Below are positions 59,778 through 64,000 of a stretch of DNA of 64,000 nucleotides, piece after piece; positions within the stretch are counted from its first letter, which is position 1; each line of letters starts with the position of its first letter. The notes beneath the pieces were generated by a model, which ran no database searches, was not told the DNA's origin, and saw only the letters and a program-made list of their open reading frames with translations. Source of the DNA: Perilla frutescens (lineage: Eukaryota; Streptophyta; Magnoliopsida; Lamiales; Lamiaceae); contig BRKX01000011.1 in the NCBI GenBank assembly GCA_026008535.1, positions 46,422,183 through 46,486,182 of the forward strand, given 5' to 3'. The translations under genes were made by a program, and so were the position numbers.

Positions 59778-62700
59778 TCAACGGCTACTTAGGATTCGAG
59801 CAATGACATTTGCTATTTCCTCGCCGCTATCCTCCTGCACATGATGCCCTGCCTGGACAGGTCAACTTAATTAATTCTTCAATGCATCATTCAAAACCAG
59901 CACAATTAATATTAATGTACAGTATTAGTATTACCATGGGGAGCGTGATGAGTTGATGGTTGGATTCTCTGCAAAAATCTTCCACACCTTCGAAGCTTAA
60001 CCAGCGGTCCCTTTCACCCCAGCAGACGCTCATTCGGACCTTCCATGCCTCGTCCCTAAGGATGCTTCTCATTTCTTCAACACACCCCTGCAAAATAAAC
60101 TATATGAGAGCTAGCCACTGCGTTCGATGCTGCAAACACAAGTAGGAATATGATCCACCTGAAATCGATCAAGTGGTCAAGAAACACATAAAAGAGGCAT
60201 TTCAAATTAAAAGATCGAAGAATGGATTAGCAGGAAAAGTGCACCTTTAGCTCCCTTTTCATTGACCTGCTAATGGCATTCAGAGCAAATCCAGAAGAAC
60301 CCGATGTGAGGTATGGTCTTCTATAAACCATTGCAACATCTTCCTTCATCATATAAGGACCACAGCTTGTCAAGGCTTTATCACTGGCTCGTAGAGGATC
60401 CTGATTGGTTTGGATTGATTGATTAGTTAAATAAAGGTTAGAATTTAGAACCATGAAGTCATAGGAAAAACAAAAGTATGTTTTGAGCTATACAAATTGT
60501 ATTTGTAAACAAGGCTGTTCGAAATTCCCACCTGAGAAAATATTTCTCCTAGCAAGAAGTTGCTGAATATGGCAAGTGTTGATGGCAGGTTGGCATGTTT
60601 CTCTGTCAGCTTCAGCACACGAAATTAAAAGAAAATGTAACCATATATGGTTAGAGTTGGAAGTTGAATCGTGCTTACGAGTGCAGTATTGTTGGATTGC
60701 GAGTTGGAATCAAGGATCAAGGGTTACTTATTCTAACTGGTTGCCTATCAGCCAATGGACTACAAGATTCCTTCCACCAGAAAACTGCAGATTTGGTCCA
60801 ATTTCATGATCTTGGAAGTATAAGCAACATAGCTTATTCTGATAATAATTTTCAATCTCAATTCTCAAGATAACATTACAGGCAGCATTTAGAAAATTAT
60901 ATCCAGCATTATATTTTTTGAAGGGAAAAAAAGAGTTGTGCTTCATATCCATGAGCCCAAAAAACCGACGGAATGTTCTAGTTAAGTAAAGGTCAATTGA
61001 ACTGAAATCCTAGGGATGAAGTACCGCCTTCTGCAGATTCCAACTTCTTGTGGCATTTAGAGATAAAAAATCTAGATTTTGAGCATGAAATAAAAAAACT
61101 AAAACGAAAAGGGGAGAGAATTTGCATTGCGATAAAGTTTCAGCTCATCTTACTGGAGGATTTAGTAGGATGAGATTGTTAATCTTTTCCTGATGATCAT
61201 TGGCGTATTTGACCACGACAGGTGCAAAGTATCCCTAACAAGAACAAACAATGATACGAGGTTTCATCAAATTCACAAGCCAGAAGGAATAAAACATTCA
61301 TACCCAAATATGAGACTAAATTTACCTGGACAACAAGATTAACCTTATCTTTTGAGAGTTCGTTGATGAGAGATCCCAAGGAGTCTACAAATTCTGAAAA
61401 GCCAGAATTTGTCATATGAAATGGCATAATAACATTCAAAGCTAATGTAGAGAACTTTTTCTAAAAACTTCGAAGCTCATGCCTTTCAAAGTGTAGTCAA
61501 AACCGTATTTGGGTTGGGGTTTATCCGAGAATCCAAATCCTGCAACACTAGAATGACTTGAGAATGATAGATCGAATTCATACAGGTAGCAGTATATGAT
61601 AACTCGGGAATGAAAAACATTCCGAACCAGAAGCAAGCCAGCATAAGTAAGGAAGCAGGGGACATATTTGTTTTTGTTTGTGCCAGAATAATGTGCTTTT
61701 AGAGTAACTATGTATGTAATCGGTATCAGCAGTAGAGAATTAGGCCTACCTAGCCAATCAAAAGCAATAGCATGATTATTCTTAGAGAGAATGGGTAAAA
61801 CCTTGCGATACGAATATGCCTGCAACAGAAAATGAAAGATATTATCATATAGCAATCATTAACTAAATGGAAACAAAATGAGAAAACCCCATAATTCTCA
61901 CCTAAAAGAATGGATATTTGAATTGAATATATTCTAGGAACCCAAAACATATTCGAGAAAGAAAAAAATATGTTCAATGTGTGGATTCATGTAATATGTT
62001 TCCGAACAAAGAAACCAGATAACCATTTAGCCATAGTCATCCTGTCCTTGTATTCTCTTCAGATTTAGCACTTGATTAAGATTGATCAAATTTATTATGG
62101 TCTAATGTGAATCAAATATTTGGCTGTAGAAGGGAAGGAAATGATTCACACAAAGCTGCATTGAGACACTGCTACAATAAGCTTATATTCTATTCAAATT
62201 TATTAAAACACGGTGAATTGCATAAGTTAATGAAACATGTGATTGTATGAGAGAGCCTACAAGCTGCAATTGAGAAATAAGATGTTAGAGAAAGGAAAGG
62301 AAAAATGTCATCGTCTTCTGAAGATTTATTATATCAATAGCTTTAACTGAGTATATCATTCAAACATGCAAAAAATATTTTTTTTAATCAAGATATCAGT
62401 AATTTACCAGTTTCAAACAGATAGCATCTATCAATGTAATTTGATTTAAGCTTATTCATTGATCTAAGCAACAAAACATCAATAGACTAACCTGTGACGG
62501 AAAACCATGAATTAGAATAACTGGTGGATTACCAGGACTTCCAGTTTCAACGCAGAACCATCTATTGCACAAAATGAGCACGTTTCAATTGGTAATCCCT
62601 GCAAATAGTCCATTCTCAATATCTGCATAATTAAAGTGATGCAGTTGTATCCCTAATCCCTCACATCACAGCCATATGATCATCGTTCAACGAAAGTGCA

Positions 62701-63295
62701 AATAATCACCTGAACAGATCAGTAGAGGCCTGCGAAGAACCGGCCATAGCAAGTCCAAATATTGGATCCTTGGCCTTCTCACCAGTGCCACCAACAGGGT
62801 GTGCTTTCACCTTATTATGTAATAAATGGGGGAAATAACAACTGATCACAATTCAAACCCCTCAAAGAAATATAAGACCAAGAAACTTACAATCTTTCCT
62901 TGTTTGAACCATTCATCAGCAGGGCTTGGTTCATCCGAATATTTCCCTGTCCACCAAAAAAAAAGGCTCCCATATTAAACATTATAATTTTGAGGCTAGA
63001 ACATGGTGATTCCCAATATTAACCTCCACTGAAGGAAAACCCATCTCCAACTGAAACTGGAGCATCCAACAAATAATCCTGAAACAAAACCATTTCCAAT
63101 TCAAAATTCTCCACCCCATTTTAAAAACTCTTCAACTTGTCATAAACGTCGTGTATGTATGTATACCTCATTGGAATCACTGCTTGATCGGCAAAGGAGT
63201 CGCAGACTTCTCTTGCTAATAACATTTTGAGGAGTAGAAATGAGAGGGTGATGTTTGGGCAATGAAAGTGAAGCAGAGAAGAAGCAAGCTGCCAT
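59778..63295 (-). CDS. Plastid-type alpha/beta hydrolase with non-canonical nucleophile elbow
   Basis: Thirteen exons on the minus strand: 63167-63295, 63024-63078, 62891-62946, 62710-62810, 62492-62561, 61750-61819, 61483-61539, 61326-61393, 61154-61234, 60532-60609, 60245-60400, 59935-60087 and 59778-59852; 382 residues. The N-terminus (MAACFFSASLSLPKHHPL) looks like a chloroplast transit peptide. The fold resembles epoxide hydrolase or haloalkane dehalogenase: HGFPSQ oxyanion loop (H132-G133), FDWLGFGFSDKP, an acid region WGERDRW, and a terminal AGHHVQED supplying the histidine. At the nucleophile elbow the sequence is VVQGYFAPVV, so the Ser or Asp is replaced by Tyr204. Similar proteins occur in Arabidopsis (At4g12830/At1g52510 type, from memory). 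The intron after exon 7 starts with GC, not GT. The substrate is unknown. Confidence 0.88.
61481..61482 (-). other. Non-canonical GC splice donor (hydrolase intron 7)
   Basis: The exon/intron junction reads TTGAAAG|GCATGAG on the minus strand. The frame needs the junction here: upstream ends ..YTLK+G and downstream begins AA-TTT-GTA to give EFVDSLGSLI. Reading on gives an immediate TGA. No GT donor nearby fits. Confidence 0.65.
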
Positions 63296-63299
63296 TCAA

Positions 63300-63800
63300 T
63301 TTCTTGGATAAAAAAGAGTGACAGTTATGACCGTTGGTTCCTATTTCCTTGTGGAAATCGGCACTAAAATTGAATGAATTTATTTTATTTGGTGTTTATA
63401 GCAGGAGTTTAGGGATATGGTTTTCTTGAGTGGTTCTCATTTCTCACATTAAAATTAAATGCACAAAGAATTATCGTATTTAGAAATCATCCTTCTCTTT
63501 CTTTTTTAATTCAAAAGGAAAAATATTTTGTGTTATTTTTCTGTTTCGGTTTGTATTTTTTTTCTTAAATTAGCAATGTCATTGTTCATACACTCACCAT
63601 GGACAATGTTTAGTGTGATTTCACTAATATTAATAAAAAACTCCAAAAAATGAAAATAATCAATTCATAAGTGATAAATGTTAGCTAAAAAAAATAAAAA
63701 ATCTGTCTATTTAAAACTATTTTGGCCTTTTAATCAGAAAAATGATGACGTGTCATTTTGTAATTGGTTCCTTTCCAATTGAGTCGTCTACCGAGATATG
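63300..63800. other. Bidirectional promoter region
   Basis: Lies between the divergent hydrolase gene (minus) and the gene entering at the right edge (plus). AT-rich, with no distinct repeat. Confidence 0.5.
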
Positions 63801-63810
63801 TATATATAAA
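63801..63810 (+). promoter_or_regulatory. TATA box of the gene at the right edge
   Basis: TATATATAAA lies about 65 bases before an upstream ATG and 187 bases before the probable main start, a usual distance for a plant gene with a short leader. Confidence 0.5.
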
Positions 63811-63864
63811 AGTCGTCTGCGCCTGAATTAGAGAGAATTCCTGGAATCTCTTTCCGGAATAGCG

Positions 63865-63930
63865 ATGAACTGCAAATTCTACATCAATTTCTTCTCTCTC
63901 GACGAAACAACCAATTTTGCATATTTTTAG
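63865..63930 (+). CDS. Possible upstream ORF (21 codons plus stop)
   Basis: ATG at 63865 opens a 21-residue frame, MNCKFYINFFSLDETTNFAY plus F, ending at TAG 63928-63930, in the leader before the probable main ATG. Could act as a uORF, or be part of a different leader. No conservation evidence. Confidence 0.25.
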   Translation: MNCKFYINFFSLDETTNFAYF

Positions 63931-63987
63931 TTTTTCTTCCTGGTTTCTAAAACAAGTTACTAATTTCTGGTTGGATTGATCGGAATT

Positions 63988-64000
63988 ATGGCGCAAAACA
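63988..64000 (+). CDS. 5' end of an unidentified gene, cut by the window edge
   Basis: ATGGCGCAAAACA has a good plant start context (ATTATGGCG, with G at +4) and follows a TATA box at 63801. Only four codons (MAQN) are visible, so nothing can be said of function. Confidence 0.4.

Noticed and set aside
63730..63996. 88-codon minus-strand frame at the right edge
   Set aside because: It would run through the TATA box and leader of the plus-strand gene and shows no motif; treated as chance.

Overview
The window is nuclear DNA of a flowering plant, a eudicot. This rests on split genes with GT-AG introns, AT-rich intergenic DNA (rich in TA, AAT and CT microsatellites), plant-type LTR retrotransposons, and protein families typical of land plants (RDUF-type RING-H2 ligases, APUM-type Pumilio proteins, DUF707, BIR-type receptor kinases). 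I cannot place the species; an asterid such as Lamiales is only a guess.

Layout. Bases 1-2880 hold a broken BIR-like receptor-kinase pseudogene on the minus strand, split by a 1.84 kb Mutator-like element that itself carries a CACTA-like element. Bases 3375-11099 are a decayed Ty1/copia retrotransposon with clean LTRs and target duplication, interrupted by a solo Ty3-type LTR and by a second, unidentified 1 kb insertion. Bases 11100-19345 are further transposon debris: an inverted-repeat element, a Ty3 LTR containing a 3.2 kb solo LTR, and a second Ty3 LTR with primer-binding site and gag remnant.

Genes. An intronless RING-H2 E3 ligase of RDUF type lies on the minus strand (19526-20623). Two tandem plus-strand Pumilio genes follow (26583-32590 and 44463-49891). 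They have nine coding exons each, the same intron phases, and all eight PUF repeats with the canonical base-reading residues. They are separated by about 12 kb containing a Ty3 LTR with a 113-bp triplicated segment, a short tandem array, and a 4.1 kb Helitron with a nested MITE. The right part of the window is gene-dense: a two-exon plastid-type membrane protein (minus), a 13-exon DUF707 type II membrane protein (minus), a small coiled-coil gene whose last exon looks frameshifted (plus), a 13-exon plastid-type alpha/beta hydrolase lacking the usual nucleophile (minus), and the 5' end of a further plus-strand gene at the right edge.

How the genes relate. Plant genes are not in operons, so the link between neighbours is mainly duplication history. 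The two Pumilio paralogues probably retain the same RNA-binding specificity, and both keep a telo-box in the promoter and a UGUA-core motif in the 3' region. Exon coordinates were derived by eye from splice signals, reading-frame continuity and family knowledge. No alignment or database search was run.
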